Notes: a model not told the origin generated them from the letters alone. A stretch of 64,000 bases of DNA from Nilaparvata lugens (GCF_014356525.2 NC_052511.1:49056832-49120831), one strand, 5' to 3'. Counted from the stretch's first letter, positions 1 through 9,984 are shown. Program-made: numbers and translations.

Positions 1-264
1 CGGGTTGGAGGCGCGTATATGTGTATGCAGCTTTAGGCTACCTGGCAATCCCCTGGTCAGAATATTAAATTTAGTTTTGTCACCCGATCAGCTGGATTGA
101 ACGTTTCACATTTGTGAGGTTAGGTTGTATAAAAGTCAACAATACGACAAGCGCGCGATCATCTTTCCAACATACTTCGAACCTCAATCGAACCCTTGCG
201 AAACATCTCGCGTGACGTTCATGATCGGAGCGAGTGGGGAGCGTGTTCGAGGCGCGTATATCTG
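1..264. repeat. Right-end fragments of a GTGCGTAC MITE family
   Basis: Two right-terminal fragments in the same orientation lie at about 12-35 and 238-262. Each carries a GGCGCGTATAT...(C)GCA(C)CTT end. The second matches the terminal repeat of the complete 166-bp hairpin element at 51,308-51,473. The sequence upstream of the second end has CGCGTGACGTTCATGATCGGAGC, which suggests a longer relative of that element. No left terminus is visible, so both are truncated or cut by the window edge. Confidence 0.45.
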
Positions 265-265
265 T

Positions 266-410
266 ACGCACCTTAAGAATGGCACAGTATGAGAGACTAC
301 CAGCGTCACATAGCTTCACCAAAAACAACTACTAGGACTATCGGCTTGAGTTAACAGTGGAATTTGCGACAATAAACGCCCTATACCATGGCGTATCTTT
401 TTTCTATGAT
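266..410. mobile_element. Family C element, right half only
   Basis: The segment from GGCACAGTATGAGAGACTAC to TTTCTATGAT matches the right half of the complete family C element at 16,232-16,501, including the internal CTATCGGCTTGAG and GCCCTATACCATGG blocks. The left arm is missing and the fragment abuts the GTGCGTAC MITE end. Confidence 0.6.
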
Positions 411-614
411 AATACATATTCATGCATACAAAGAAATTACAGAAAATTCAATATTCTAGGTAGACAGATGTCTTATACTCATAGTATAATACTCCTAAAT
501 TTCACACAAATATATTATTTAACTATTTTCAACTGTATAGTTTACTGTGTTGAATGAGTAAATATAAAATATGGACATAATTGTTAAAAGATAGAGAATT
601 TATATTAAGCTAAC

Positions 615-1082
615 AGGTAACCCGTGCTTCACAAGGGCCCAATTAAAAACTTGACGAACTGGAAACTAGACCAACTAAAATCTTGAATAATTTAAAATAG
701 GCCTATAACCATCCTCGGTCAATTAAGAAACCATATGCAAAATGTCAAGTTAATCAGTTGAGAATCACGTGATGATGAGTAATTTGTGGATTTCCTATCC
801 CGTACGTGAACTGTGAAATTACAGATATAGGGTAAAGATGACAGTAAAGCAAAAACAACAAAAATTCTTTGTGAGAAGTAGAATAACCCGTGCTCCGCAA
901 GGGTCGGATTGAAAACTTGACCTACTGGAATCTTGAAGAATTTTAAATAGGCCTATAACCATCCTTGGTTATTAAGAATCTATATGAAGAGTTTCAAGTT
1001 AATCAGTTGAGTAGTTGAGACGTGATGTTGCGTCATTCTAGAATTTCCTTTCCCGTACGTGTATAAGCCAATTCTTTCTCTT
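615..1082. repeat. Tandem pair of 'aacccgtgcttc' interspersed repeats
   Basis: Two related units begin near 617 and 888 with AACCCGTGCT(T/C)C(A/C)GCAAGGG. Each continues through a shared TAGGCCTATAACCATCCT(C/T)GGT block to TCCCGTACGTG. A third copy is at 43,370-44,650, where a hAT-like element interrupts it. The units have no coding potential and I cannot assign a superfamily. Confidence 0.55.
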
Positions 1083-1706
1083 ATTATCCTATACAATTAA
1101 ACGAACAACTTCTGTTTATATGTTTTTATGTTTGTATTTCACCGGATCTCGAAAACGGCTCTAACGATTCTCACAAAATTCAGAACATAATAGGTTTATA
1201 ATCTAAAGATTCGATTGCACTAGGTCTCATCCCTGAGAAAACTCGCTGAAGGACATTGAGTGGATAATTATTATTCATCCTTGGAAAAACATCTGATAAT
1301 AATTATTTCGTCGTCTGTTGGTGATGGAAGTGAGTGAGCGAGTTCATGTGTGTGGGACTGTGTCAAAATGATGACTAAGCTGTTGAACTTTTGTAATCAT
1401 TCAATCAGGTACTTAGTGCCGGTTGCAAATGCCGGGTTATTTTCAATCCTGATTAATTCCAGTAGATCCTTCTCTTTGAAATGATCTTCTCTGATTTGAT
1501 TCTCGTGAAGTTAATCAGGATTAAAATTCAACCGGCTTTTGTGCAACTGGAACTTGTGAGGGAAATTTTTGCATTCCTCTGGGAATTAATCTTAATTTAA
1601 TGTTATTAGATGGAACATTTCTGTATGAATATTATTATAATTTCTTCTTTCGTAATAAATTTGTTATGCTTTTGTACTCCATAGCGAAGCTCGGTCCCCG
1701 ATATTA
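1083..1706 (-). mobile_element. QJ repeat, minus orientation, interrupted by a MITE
   Basis: Read on the minus strand, the copy starts with a CGGGG(A)CCGAGCTTCGCT-type end near 1,700. It ends with the CGAAAACGGCTCTAACGATT block near 1,150-1,170. The same order is seen in the plus-strand copy at 52,393-53,164. A Tourist-like MITE (1,417-1,552) sits inside, between blocks that are contiguous in the other copies. There is no coding capacity. Confidence 0.55.
1417..1552. mobile_element. Tourist-like MITE M (copy 1)
   Basis: The ends are GTGCCGGTTGCAAATGCCGGG and CCGGCTTTTGTGCAACTGG, with subterminal AATCCTGATTAA / TTAATCAGGATT. This is the 'gccggttgcacaaaagccgg' terminal-repeat type also seen at 2,781. 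The flanks are TTA and TTG, compatible with a decayed PIF/Harbinger TWA target. It is about 136 bp and non-coding. Confidence 0.65.
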
Positions 1707-1803
1707 TTACAGATAAGACTAAAATACTACACAAAAATTGCCTGGCCATTTCAGTTTTTTTCATGTTGATGCACAATATTGTTATTTTATTATTTAATCA
1801 TTT

Positions 1804-2150
1804 CACTGTATTGAAATCGCATTTTCTTATATTGTATTGAATTGTATAGTATAGAGTTGTCTTTTATTGAATTTTATTCTATTATATCTCAAATCTGTAT
1901 TGTAATTCGTAAATTTGAAGATTATTAAAACGAAATCGTCACTAGTATCTGTCTGTCTGTAGTTTTCTGCTCGTAGTATGATTATTTTCATTTTATTATA
2001 GATTGCACTGTATTATATTCGCATTTTCTTATATTGTATTGAATTGTATTGTATAGAGTTGTATTGTATTGCATCTTATTGTATTATATCGCAAATCTGT
2101 ATTGTAATTCGCAAATTTGAAGATTATTATAACGAAATCCTTACTAGTAT
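1804..2150. repeat. Roughly 203-bp tandem duplication, AT-rich
   Basis: The block beginning CACTGTATTGAAATCGCATTTTC (1,804) recurs at 2,007. Both copies contain TATTGTATTGAATTGTAT and TCTGTATTGTAATTCG(T/C)AAATTTG. The copies differ at many positions, so the duplication is old. The short open frame across the second copy is low-complexity and not credible as a gene. Confidence 0.65.
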
Positions 2151-2249
2151 GAGATTTATCACGAAAATCCGCTCTGACCTCTCAGAGAAAAGCGAAACAA
2201 TTCCAAGAAAAGACACTTTGCAATTCATCAGTGTTCCACCACTCGAATT

Positions 2250-2325
2250 TGTCAGTATTGGTTTAATGGGGAGCATTGTAGCTATCCATAAGGAATCCTG
2301 ACAGTTTAAAGTGATCTCACTTCAG
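2250..2325. mobile_element. Family U MITE, decayed copy
   Basis: The segment contains GTCAGTATTG...GGAATCCTGACAGTTTAAAGTGATCTCACTT. It resembles the CTGTCAGCATT / AATGCTGACAGTTT inverted pair seen at 5,244 and 8,458. The left terminus has diverged. Confidence 0.45.
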
Positions 2326-2780
2326 TCTCTTAACCTATGGCACAGATTTTCATCTCATGAGATCCATTTTAAACAGACAGTTGAGTTTGAAGCATTGGTA
2401 CAATTTACAAGTTTTGCTGACGGTTTAATGTGAACAATCTGAGAATCGCAAATAAAACAACGGATTCTAAGCTGATTGCATCTGCTTCAGCTTTTCTCAT
2501 TTTCCGCACTTTCAATTCGGCGAGAATTTTCCATTTTCTCACCGCCTCATAATCTCTTCCCATCTCTGTTTGAGAAGCTTCAATCAAATAGGAGCGAGGT
2601 ATGGTCTGATTCATATATTTGTAACACAAATCTTGATAATAAATTGAGTAGGGACAGTTTTGGGCATAAGTACCTTCTCACATAAGTGCAATAATGTTCA
2701 TGACTGTTCATGATGTTCATGAATGTTCACATTGTTCATGACTGGATAAATAAATAAATACATAAATACATGAACTGTTA

Positions 2781-2932
2781 GGACCTGTTGCACAAACGTT
2801 TGTTAATTCCTATCATGATTAAATGGCACCTGAACAAATCCGAGAAGGCGCTCTTAAAAATAAGGCTCCTCTGATTGGTTTGGTGACATTTAATCACGGT
2901 TGAAATTTAACAAGCTTTTGTGCAACCGGGTC
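2781..2932. mobile_element. Tourist-like MITE M (copy 2) with TTA target duplication
   Basis: This 152-bp element has ends GGACCTGTTGCACAAACGTTT and AAGCTTTTGTGCAACCGGGTC and is flanked by TTA on both sides (2,778-2,780 and 2,933-2,935). The 3-bp TTA duplication with this terminal sequence is the hallmark of PIF/Harbinger-mobilised Tourist-like MITEs. It encodes no transposase. Confidence 0.8.
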
Positions 2933-3044
2933 TTAATAATTGTTAATAATCCTTACATTTTTTGGCATGAGCCGAGTGTCTCGTGATAGGTGTAACAGCC
3001 AAATACCGTAGATTTGTACAAGAGATTATTTTGCAACAAAAATG

Positions 3045-3303
3045 CAGTGGCGGTTCTAGACATAAAAAACTGGGTAGGCAAAACTTATAATACTGTGGGT
3101 CTATTCATAGACCTAGGGTAGGGCTACTTAAGTAATTCATGTAAAAAAGACGTCAAAGCATATAGGTATTAAAATGAAGATGTATAAATAAATATAAAAA
3201 TTGTTTATTTAACATTTTTAGGTTTACATGAAAAATTTTAAAAAAATCTCATAAAAACTGGGTAGGCGGCCGCCTACCCAGCCTAGGCCTAGAACCGCCA
3301 CTG
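3045..3303. mobile_element. hAT-type MITE, CAGTGGCGG ends, 8-bp TSD
   Basis: The element begins CAGTGGCGGTTCTAG and ends CTAGAACCGCCACTG. A perfect 8-bp duplication CAAAAATG flanks it (3,037-3,044 and 3,304-3,311). A second inverted block, CTGGGTAGGC / GCCTACCCAG, lies inside both ends; near the right end it forms a GC-rich palindrome around GGCGGCCGCC. At 259 bp with no open frame it is non-autonomous. The CAGTGGCGG terminus and 8-bp TSD are the established signature of hAT elements. Confidence 0.85.
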
Positions 3304-3467
3304 CAAAAATGTTCAGTAAAGTTTTTTAACATCGATAAAAGTTTTCGAGGTATACAGATTATTCCATATTTTTGAAAAAAAGCATTAACTTTAGAACTAA
3401 AAATCAAAATGTAATTGTAAGGATATGGTTGGGAAGAGGGAGTAATCCTTACTACTGTCGACTACTG

Positions 3468-3867
3468 TCTATTATTACTGTTTTGGCTGGGGCAGACTTC
3501 AAGAACCGCACAGTATAAGGGACTATAGTAAGGTCTACGTTTTAATGGCAGTGGATGAAGATAGAAGAATAGCGATGCCGATTCTCTGCATTAATTAATT
3601 ATATTACTACACTGTCAAAAACATAATTGGCGAAGTTGTGGACCTAGGAAAGGATAGTACCACCGACTTTGTCGAATGATAGACAAGGATAGCAAAACCA
3701 AAGTTGATTAAATACTGTCGTTATAACGTGGACCCCACTATACCAGCGTCACATAGCTTCACAAAAAATAACTACTGGGACTATCGGCTTGAGATGACAG
3801 TGGAATTTTGAACATAAACGCCCTATACCATGAGATATTTTCTTATGCTATCTTTTCTGTATGATGG
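3468..3867. mobile_element. Family C element split by a family A MITE
   Basis: Family C sequence is split after GGGACTA and resumes with CCAGCGTCACATAGC. In intact copies these are contiguous as GACTACCAGCG. The left arm before about 3,468 has decayed. The insertion at 3,526-3,740 duplicates TA exactly, so family A arrived after family C. Confidence 0.7.
3526..3740. mobile_element. Family A MITE (copy 1), TA target, inside family C
   Basis: The ends TAGTAAGGTCTACGTTTTAATGGCAG and CTGTCGTTATAACGTGGACCCCACTA are inverted repeats. TA flanks both sides (3,524-3,525 and 3,741-3,742). The internal ATAGACAAGGATAGCAAAACCAA block is a family hallmark. A TA target suggests Tc1/mariner-type mobilisation; no transposase is present. 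Confidence 0.8.
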
Positions 3868-3879
3868 TAATAGCCTCAA

Positions 3880-4820
3880 ATTTGACACACCCATCTTACG
3901 CCTTGATACACGTTTCCTCTATTTTGACACACGTCTCAAGGTTAGAATCATGTATCCTCAATTTTGACACACGTATCCTCAGTTTTGACACACGTATCCT
4001 GAGATATACTTACCCTCAATTTTGACAATCATTTCACTCCTTGATAAGAGAATCCTCAATTTTGACATACGTAACCTCAATTTTGATACACGAATCCTCA
4101 ATTTTGACACACATATCCTCAATTCTGACACACGTATCTTAAGATTTGATACACTTATCCTCAATTTCGACAAACGTATCCTCAATTTTGACACATGTAT
4201 CTCAAGATTTTTGATACACTTATCTTAAGATTTGATACACTTATCTTAATATTTGATACACTTATCCTCAATTTTGAGAATCATCTCATTCATTTATACA
4301 CGAATCCTCAATTTTGACAAACATGTCCTCAATTTTGACACACGTTTCATCAATTTTGACACAGGTAACTTAAGATTTGATACACTTTTCCTCTATTTTG
4401 TCGATCATCACACTCCTTGATACACGAATCATCAATTTTGACACACGTATCCTAAATTTTGACTCACGTATCATAGAATTTGGTACACTTATCCTTAATT
4501 TTGACAATTATCTCATTCCTTGATACAAGGAATCCTCATTTTTTACAAACGTATTCTCAATTCTGACACACGTTTCATCAATTTTGACACAGGTAACTTA
4601 AGATTTGATCTCAAGTTTGACACACATCTCAAAGTTTGATACACGTATCCACAACTTCGACATACGTATCAAATTGATTGTTTTGATTGTCAAAATTGAT
4701 GATAAGTGTATCAAATTTTATGATACGTGTGTTAAAACTGATACACTTTTTCTCAATTTTTGACACACGTATCTCATGTATCTCTTTTCATACACGTACC
4801 CTCAATTTTGACACAGCGAA
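3880..4820. repeat. Minisatellite, about 21-bp unit CCTCAATTTTGACACACGTAT
   Basis: About 40 imperfect copies of a roughly 21-bp unit (core TCAATTTTGACACACGTATCC) fill almost 1 kb. A subset has GATACACTTATCTTAAGATTT variants. Because the unit is near 21 bp, it reads as a 7-residue repeat (RILNFDT on plus, SKLRIRV on minus) in spuriously open frames. Those frames are not taken as genes. Confidence 0.85.
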
Positions 4821-4823
4821 GCC

Positions 4824-5189
4824 TAGTGGGTACCATGTTATAATGGCAATGGAGTGAGATATGAGGACAGAGTTGCCGATTCTCTGTCTTGTCCCTGCCT
4901 TATATAGAGAGTATAGCTGATACCGGTATATCTGATGTAATATTGACTGATCATTCTTGTTCGACATAATCAATTTTATTTCATTCGTCAAATAATGTTT
5001 GAATGATACATTTTCATAATTGATATAAAATATTTCAGTTAATCAATAAATACTTCTACATTGTTAAACAACGATCTGGAAAAGATGCGGAGCTAAAAAA
5101 GGATAGCGCTATCTGCTTTGTCGAATGATAGACAAGGATAGCAACACCAATGCTAATCAAATACTGCCATTATAACGTGGACCTCACTA
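4824..5189. mobile_element. Family A MITE (copy 2), abutting the minisatellite
   Basis: The left end TAGTGGGTACCATGTTATAATGGCA follows the last minisatellite unit directly. The right end CTGCCATTATAACGTGGACCTCACTA is followed by TA. The interior has the usual CGATTCTCTG, GGTATATCTGATGTAATATT and GACAAGGATAGCAACACC blocks. It is 366 bp and non-coding. Confidence 0.8.
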
Positions 5190-5243
5190 TAGTAGGCTAC
5201 CACATCAAAGCGGAGTTTCACACATGACCAAAATCAATTTCAA

Positions 5244-5334
5244 GTGAGGTTCACTTAAAACTGTCAGCATTGGATGGATGGGAGGCATTCATGTTATCTA
5301 TAATGAATGCTGACAGTTTAAACTAAATCTCAAT
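5244..5334. mobile_element. Family U MITE, clearest copy
   Basis: The ends are GTGAGGTTCACTTAAAACTGTCAGCATT and AATGCTGACAGTTTAAACTAAATCTCA. A further outer inverted pair (TTTCACACAT at about 5,216 and ATGTGTGAAA at about 5,337) suggests a slightly larger element or a second palindrome around it. Confidence 0.6.
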
Positions 5335-5660
5335 AAATGTGTGAAATCGGATAGAAACCTAGTTCCCAAAACTGTTAAAAGCAGTCTGTAATTACGTACT
5401 CTGAATTCGGTTGAATTAATAATTGTTCCATTGTAATTTGTTATCAATTAGTTTTCGAAAAGCTAGTTGTGTCAGTTTATTGGCGAGCCAATGAGATAAT
5501 TGAATGAAATTGGGAAATTGGAAGGTATTGTTGGACCTAAATCTATTTATTTATCACATTATATACAAATATTTAACATGAGGAAAGGCACAAAAGGTTC
5601 ATGCCCAAAACTGTCCCATTTCCAATTTATAATCTACTGTCAAAATCAAAATGTTGGTTA
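5335..5660. other. AT-rich stretch, nothing recognised
   Basis: There is no terminal repeat, tandem unit or credible coding frame. A 68-residue open frame spanning 5,500-5,706 has no recognisable motif and runs into the repeat that follows. Confidence 0.4.
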
Positions 5661-5664
5661 TGTT

Positions 5665-6100
5665 ACTTTCACTTTTTGTGTAGTTGAGAAGTTGATATTG
5701 TGGTAATTATTCATATATTATTAATAATTTGATAGTATGGTATGAGATGTTGTGGTATTCCTCCATAATTGAAAGAATAAGACGTTGATATTGTCAATAC
5801 CACTCTTATTTATTCAAAAATTAATTCATAATTCAGTACCAGGTTTCATGGTAAAACCTACCACATCTTCAGCTGAACTGAACTGAATCACCACAGCTGA
5901 AGATGTGGTAGGTTTTACCATGAAACCTGGTACTGAATTATGAATTAATTTTTGAATAAATAAAAGTTGTATTGACAATATCAAAGTCTTATCCTGTCAA
6001 TTATTCATATTAAATAAAAATACTAAGAAATTGTCAAAAAACACAGATTTATTGATACTTAGAAATACCAGTTTCGGTTGTCACACTATTTATTATTGGT
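5665..6100. mobile_element. Family N repeat end carrying a hairpin insertion
   Basis: Family N sequence (GTGTAGTTGAGAAGTTGATATTGTGGTAATTATTCATAT) stops at 5,716. It resumes after 5,998 with a second AATTATTCATAT, then ACTAAGAAATTGTCAAAAAACACAGATTTATTGATACTTAG. An uninterrupted version lies at 26,727-26,856. The hairpin segment between is annotated separately. A related inverted terminus lies at 6,633-6,690. Confidence 0.55.
5717..5998. repeat. 282-bp insertion dominated by a near-perfect hairpin
   Basis: Arms at about 5,771-5,875 and 5,894-5,998 are nearly perfect inverted repeats around an 18-base loop. The core TTCATGGTAAAACCTACCAC pairs with GTGGTAGGTTTTACCATGAA. The insertion is flanked by a 12-bp direct repeat, AATTATTCATAT. 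The 5,717-5,770 part recurs on the minus strand near 11,165-11,225, so this is a dispersed sequence. Transcription through it would give a long double-stranded stem. Confidence 0.75.
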
Positions 6101-6485
6101 TGCCACCAATATTGCAGATTCAAATTCCACAAATGGATTGAATTAATAACCATGAATAATATCGTAAATGTCATTAGTTTCTGATATACATATTTTTTTC
6201 TTTCTTTCTATGCCACACATATATAATACCAAACTTGTCTTATGCATCGTAAATTTGTTTATCTTAACATAGGACATAGCTGAAATTATGTTGATGTTGT
6301 TATGAATAGGTAAACATAGTTGAACTTAGTCTCTGTTGGTGCAATGCATTTTGCATTATACCTCGAAATTGCTTCCGAGTCAAGTTTGTAAACTGGGCTT
6401 GGGCTTTATTTTATCAGACCTAATCAAGCCTTCACTCTATTTTGTCAACATAATATCTTCTTTTCATCTATGGGCTATTGTCATC
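6101..6485. other. Unassigned sequence between inverted family N ends
   Basis: AT-rich with no credible open frame. It lies between inverted relatives at 6,029-6,086 and 6,633-6,690, so it may be the interior of one element, but no family can be named. Confidence 0.35.
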
Positions 6486-6489
6486 TAAA

Positions 6490-6695
6490 ATAAAACATAA
6501 AAAACATTATCAATCTCTGATAAGTTTATCACAACTATGACAATGGTGTAACAACTGAAACCGGTCTTTCTAAGTATCAATAAACTTATCAGAGATAATA
6601 ATAATAATAAGAGTCTATCAGAGATTGACAATGGTGTGAAAACTGAAACCGATCTTTCTTAGTATCAATAAATCTGTGGTTTTTCACTTTCACTT
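6490..6695. repeat. Tandem/inverted family N termini with 'ctgaaaccggtctttc' motif
   Basis: ACAATGGTGT(A/G)A(C/A)AACTGAAACCG(G/A)TCTTTCT(A/T)AGTATCAATAAA occurs twice (about 6,540 and 6,630). Its inverted relative is at 6,029-6,086. An (AAT)n run separates the two. This is a repeated element end of unknown class. Confidence 0.5.
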
Positions 6696-6699
6696 TTCA

Positions 6700-7018
6700 A
6701 ACTACAATTCACGTTTACTCAGATTAACGAGCTAATTTTAAATCAAATTAGAGTCTACTATTAGAGTCTAAAATAAAAAAAAACTAGAACAGTAACTTAA
6801 TAATTATTCAAAAAGTCTAAATTTTGAATGAAACTGAAAATTTTTGAGCTAAAACGTCACACTTTACAAAAAAACAGATTATTCGAACCTATTTCAGAAC
6901 ATTTGATAGAGAATGACACTGGGCTCTGAATAGGTGTGATATAATAATTTTAATATTATATTCTGAGCTCTAGATTCTAGTATATTCTAGCTCTATATCC
7001 AGTGGAATGTAGTGGCTG
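6700..7018. other. AT-rich stretch, nothing recognised
   Basis: There is no repeat unit, terminal repeat or credible coding frame. The tail (6,960-7,010) has repeated ATTCTAG/CTCTA words only. Confidence 0.4.
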
Positions 7019-7020
7019 TA

Positions 7021-7146
7021 GTTGAATGTACCGCCCACTGTGGGCGTGTCTTGTCTCGGCCAATGGCAGCCTTCCACCTCCCACCAGCCAACTACCAATC
7101 ATTATGGCTTCATTCAACGTGTATATTCTACTGCTGCATGTTCAAC
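7021..7146. mobile_element. Family W repeat (copy 1), GGGCGTGTCTTGTCTCGGCC
   Basis: The segment starts GTTGAATGTACCGCCC and ends GCATGTTCAAC, with short inverted GTTGAA/TTCAAC termini. It carries GTGTCTTGTCTCGGCCAATGGCAG and a CCAATCA...GGCTTC block shared with 14,825-15,010. It is relatively GC-rich and non-coding. Confidence 0.5.
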
Positions 7147-7152
7147 TTTTCA

Positions 7153-7275
7153 TAGTGAGGTTCACGTTATAATGGCAGTATTTGATTGACATTGGTGTTG
7201 CTATCCTTGTCTAACATTGGACAAAGCAGGTAGAGTTGTCCTTTTCAACCTCGGCAATGTTGCCACATCGTAGAA
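7153..7275. mobile_element. Family A MITE (copy 3), left part only
   Basis: TAGTGAGGTTCACGTTATAATGGCAG and the TTGGTGTTGCTATCCTTGTCTAAC block are present. The right half and right terminus are missing. Confidence 0.65.
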
Positions 7276-7345
7276 GACAAAAGAATAAGATAATATGACA
7301 TCTGCATAATCAGGTTTTTGTATTCACAATACATACTCTGTATTA

Positions 7346-8040
7346 AGGCAGTTCGTTACACTTTTTTCCTATTTAAATTGGATAATCTCTTCCAATATAA
7401 TTGTTAAGATCATTATAAGAGTGAGAAAAAGTGGCAACTGAAATTTTCAAGTGGTCTAATAAGCGAGTTATAGGTCGATGAATTGCTAACTCCTTTTTCT
7501 TTCCAGATCACAAAACGGTTCCGACTATATTAAAAGAACTTCTCTTAAAAGTTTAAAATATGTATCTTTCCAAACTAAAACATTCTATTCCCATATCGTT
7601 CATGAATGAAAAAGTAACATTTTTTGTAAATTCGATAACTTGTCTATTTTGGCATAAATCGCGAAAAAACGCAAATTAGAAAAAAAACAAATGATTATAC
7701 TGAATGTATTAAAAAACCTCCAATGGAAAATTCGAAACCGTTTATGATCTGGCCCCTGTTTCATAAAAATTTAGAAGTCCTGTAATACAGGAACAGCTGA
7801 TTTTATCGGCTATATTGAGCATGTAATTGGAATGGTGATCCTCCTGTACTACAGGACTTGTAACTTTTATGAAACAGGACCCTGGAAAGAAAACAGAGTT
7901 TAGCACTCCAACAACCCATAACTCGCTTATTAGACCACTTAGAAATTTCAGTTGCCAATTTTTCTCACTCTTATAATGATCTTAACAATTATATTGAAAC
8001 ATATTATCCAATTTAAATAAGAAAAGTGTACGGAACAGCG
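7346..8040. mobile_element. Family F long-TIR element (copy 1), interrupted by MITE L
   Basis: The arms (AGGCAGTTCGTTACAC... and ...GTGTACGGAACAGCG) are inverted repeats of about 200 bp that include CATTATAAGAGTGAGAAAAA and GCGAGTTAT. TTA flanks both sides (7,343-7,345 and 8,041-8,043). A second copy is at 28,891-29,434. No protein is recognisable. A MITE at 7,753-7,881 interrupts the right arm. Confidence 0.7.
7753..7881. mobile_element. MITE L nested in family F
   Basis: The ends are CCCCTGTTTCATAAAAATTTAGAAGTCCTGTAATACAGG and CCTGTACTACAGGACTTGTAACTTTTATGAAACAGGACC. They are flanked by CTGG on both sides (7,749-7,752, 7,882-7,885). The uninterrupted site is visible on the other arm of the same element as the complement of TGATCTGGAAAG. 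It is 129 bp and non-coding; the superfamily is uncertain. Confidence 0.75.
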
Positions 8041-8045
8041 TTAAA

Positions 8046-8455
8046 CGTTATAATTCGTTTAGTAATTTCTAGTAGTTTCAAATTTAATAGATTTAGAGAT
8101 TTCATCTTATGAAGCTACGAATCAGTAGTCTACTAAATGTTATTTGATTCGCATTGATTAAGAGAATAAAACATATCAAGCTGTTCAATCCAATAAGGAT
8201 ATTGAACTAATAACGAACTGGAGTTTGGCTATTCACAACAATTTACCTTTTCTACTACAAGAAAATCATCACAAATTTCTCACTTGTCATTAACCAACAA
8301 CCCTCCAATTTGACCCAATTTCCGTCCCATCACATTGTTCCTGACATTTGACCCAATTCTGTTTAACAAAATATAAAAACACTTCTTTTCTCTCCCCACA
8401 ACTTTTTCTCTCTAAAACACCAGAAGAAAACAACAAAACGAGAGCGAATCCCAGT
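8046..8455. other. AT-rich stretch, nothing recognised
   Basis: There is no open frame, terminal repeat or tandem unit that I can support. Confidence 0.4.
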
Positions 8456-8457
8456 CA

Positions 8458-8555
8458 GTGAGACTCATTCCAAACTGTCAGCACTCCTAATGAATAACAT
8501 CTATGCTTCTCATTCATTCAATGCTGACAGATTGTAGTGAATTTTACTTGTCAGA
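8458..8555. mobile_element. Family U MITE, third copy
   Basis: GTGAGACTCATTCCAAACTGTCAGCACT and AATGCTGACAGATTGTAGTGAATTTTACTT form the family U inverted pair around a CTAATGAATAACATCTATGC centre. Confidence 0.55.
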
Positions 8556-8559
8556 ACTG

Positions 8560-9980
8560 ATTAAACCACTGACAGTAATCCTTATGGAAAAACATCAACC
8601 CTTCCATATAAACAGTTGTGACAGTATGAAGTGAATAGCTGTTAAACCAATAGTAAAAGTGAACTACACTTTTATTAGCAGGCAGAAAGTGTTTTTTTTC
8701 GTTGGACGCTCTTGTCTTTCAGTGTTCCAAATTGCCCGATAATTGCGTTGGCCGTTTGACGAGTTAGTCGAAAACAACTGTCGTTTTATAACAGCTAATT
8801 GCGTTGCTGTTACCAGCTTTGACGAGTTTCTATATAAGTTGAAAGCAACTACCATCGTATATAACAGCCAATATTATTGGCACATGCTGGGGTAAACGAC
8901 CAATAGGAGAGAAAAGAGCTGCTTAGAACGAGATCCTATGAGAGAGAGAAATACGCGTGTTCATGGCGCATAAGTCAGGACGAATTTTAGCTCATCACAC
9001 ATTCATTTGGAACTCAATTTGTTCACTATTCCTTGAAAGAAATTAAAATAATTTGAGATTAAGTGAATTAAAAACGATTGATCAACGATTTTAAGCAATT
9101 AAGATTAAATTAACGATCAATTTTCAATTAATCTCAATGTAGTGAAAGTAGAATTAGTTTCAAATACGGTTCGTAATTTGTGAAAACAGTAGTAGATAGA
9201 GAACTATCTCACTATCAAATCAAAAATTTCATGAGTGTTGTAAATCGCTTCCTGGTGGTTCGGAACCCACTTAGAACTGTAGGTCTAATCATCACTCATT
9301 ATCATCAGCCTCCCTGATTTTTATAATAAAGGGTTACTGAGATACATAGATTTGAATATAGAAATTGGCCATTTTTTACGTATTGGAATAAGGGCTTAAG
9401 TACACTCAACAATAAATTTTCCATTTCTCGACCGAATTTGACTCATGATGCATGATTTTGGACCGCCTTGACGAGCCGAGAAGAATCTGAGCATTGTGTC
9501 AAAAGTTATAAGTGTTTGAAATTTTGATCCTTGAGGTGCTCTTAAGCGCGCCTCTCCACTAGGAAATACTGAAATTAAGTGCATCTAACGGGTGATTCTC
9601 ATGAACTTATGAAGATGATCTCATGAACTTATTTCATTGTGCGAAATATCAATGTGAGAACAATGTAGTTGTTGATGATGGTTGAAGCTGAAAATTAGGT
9701 GTTTTTCACAACACAAGGAGCAATGTTGTCGGGTGTACCTGGAAATCTATATGAGATAGAGCGCTCTACCTGATCTCAGATTGTAGAGCACAAAAATACG
9801 CCCAGAGGGATTTTGAATTATACATCTAAATAGTAACAATCGGAAAATATTGTTGATAAAAATAAAATTCATCAAAATTGATTTCTTCATCAAATTTCAC
9901 TCATCTTTGAAAAATCATAACTTTTGGAGATAGAGAGTTCCAAATGATCTCATTTTTATTCAGAATTCTATAGTGAGTGT
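8560..9980. other. Mostly unique-looking sequence, no supported gene
   Basis: No domain-bearing open frame is seen on either strand. Two minus-strand open frames of about 60 codons (8,664-8,855 and 9,396-9,584) have no recognisable motif. A GGTTCGGAACCCAC inverted motif near 9,258 looks like part of a dispersed repeat, but I see no second copy here. Confidence 0.4.
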
Positions 9981-9984
9981 GGTA

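Noticed and set aside
3979..4228. Seven-residue repeat proteins on both strands
   Set aside because: Product of a 21-bp minisatellite; no start context or flanking coding sequence.
9235..9310. tRNA-like GGTTCGGAACCCAC motif
   Set aside because: No anticodon stem or acceptor pairing can be drawn; probably part of a dispersed repeat.
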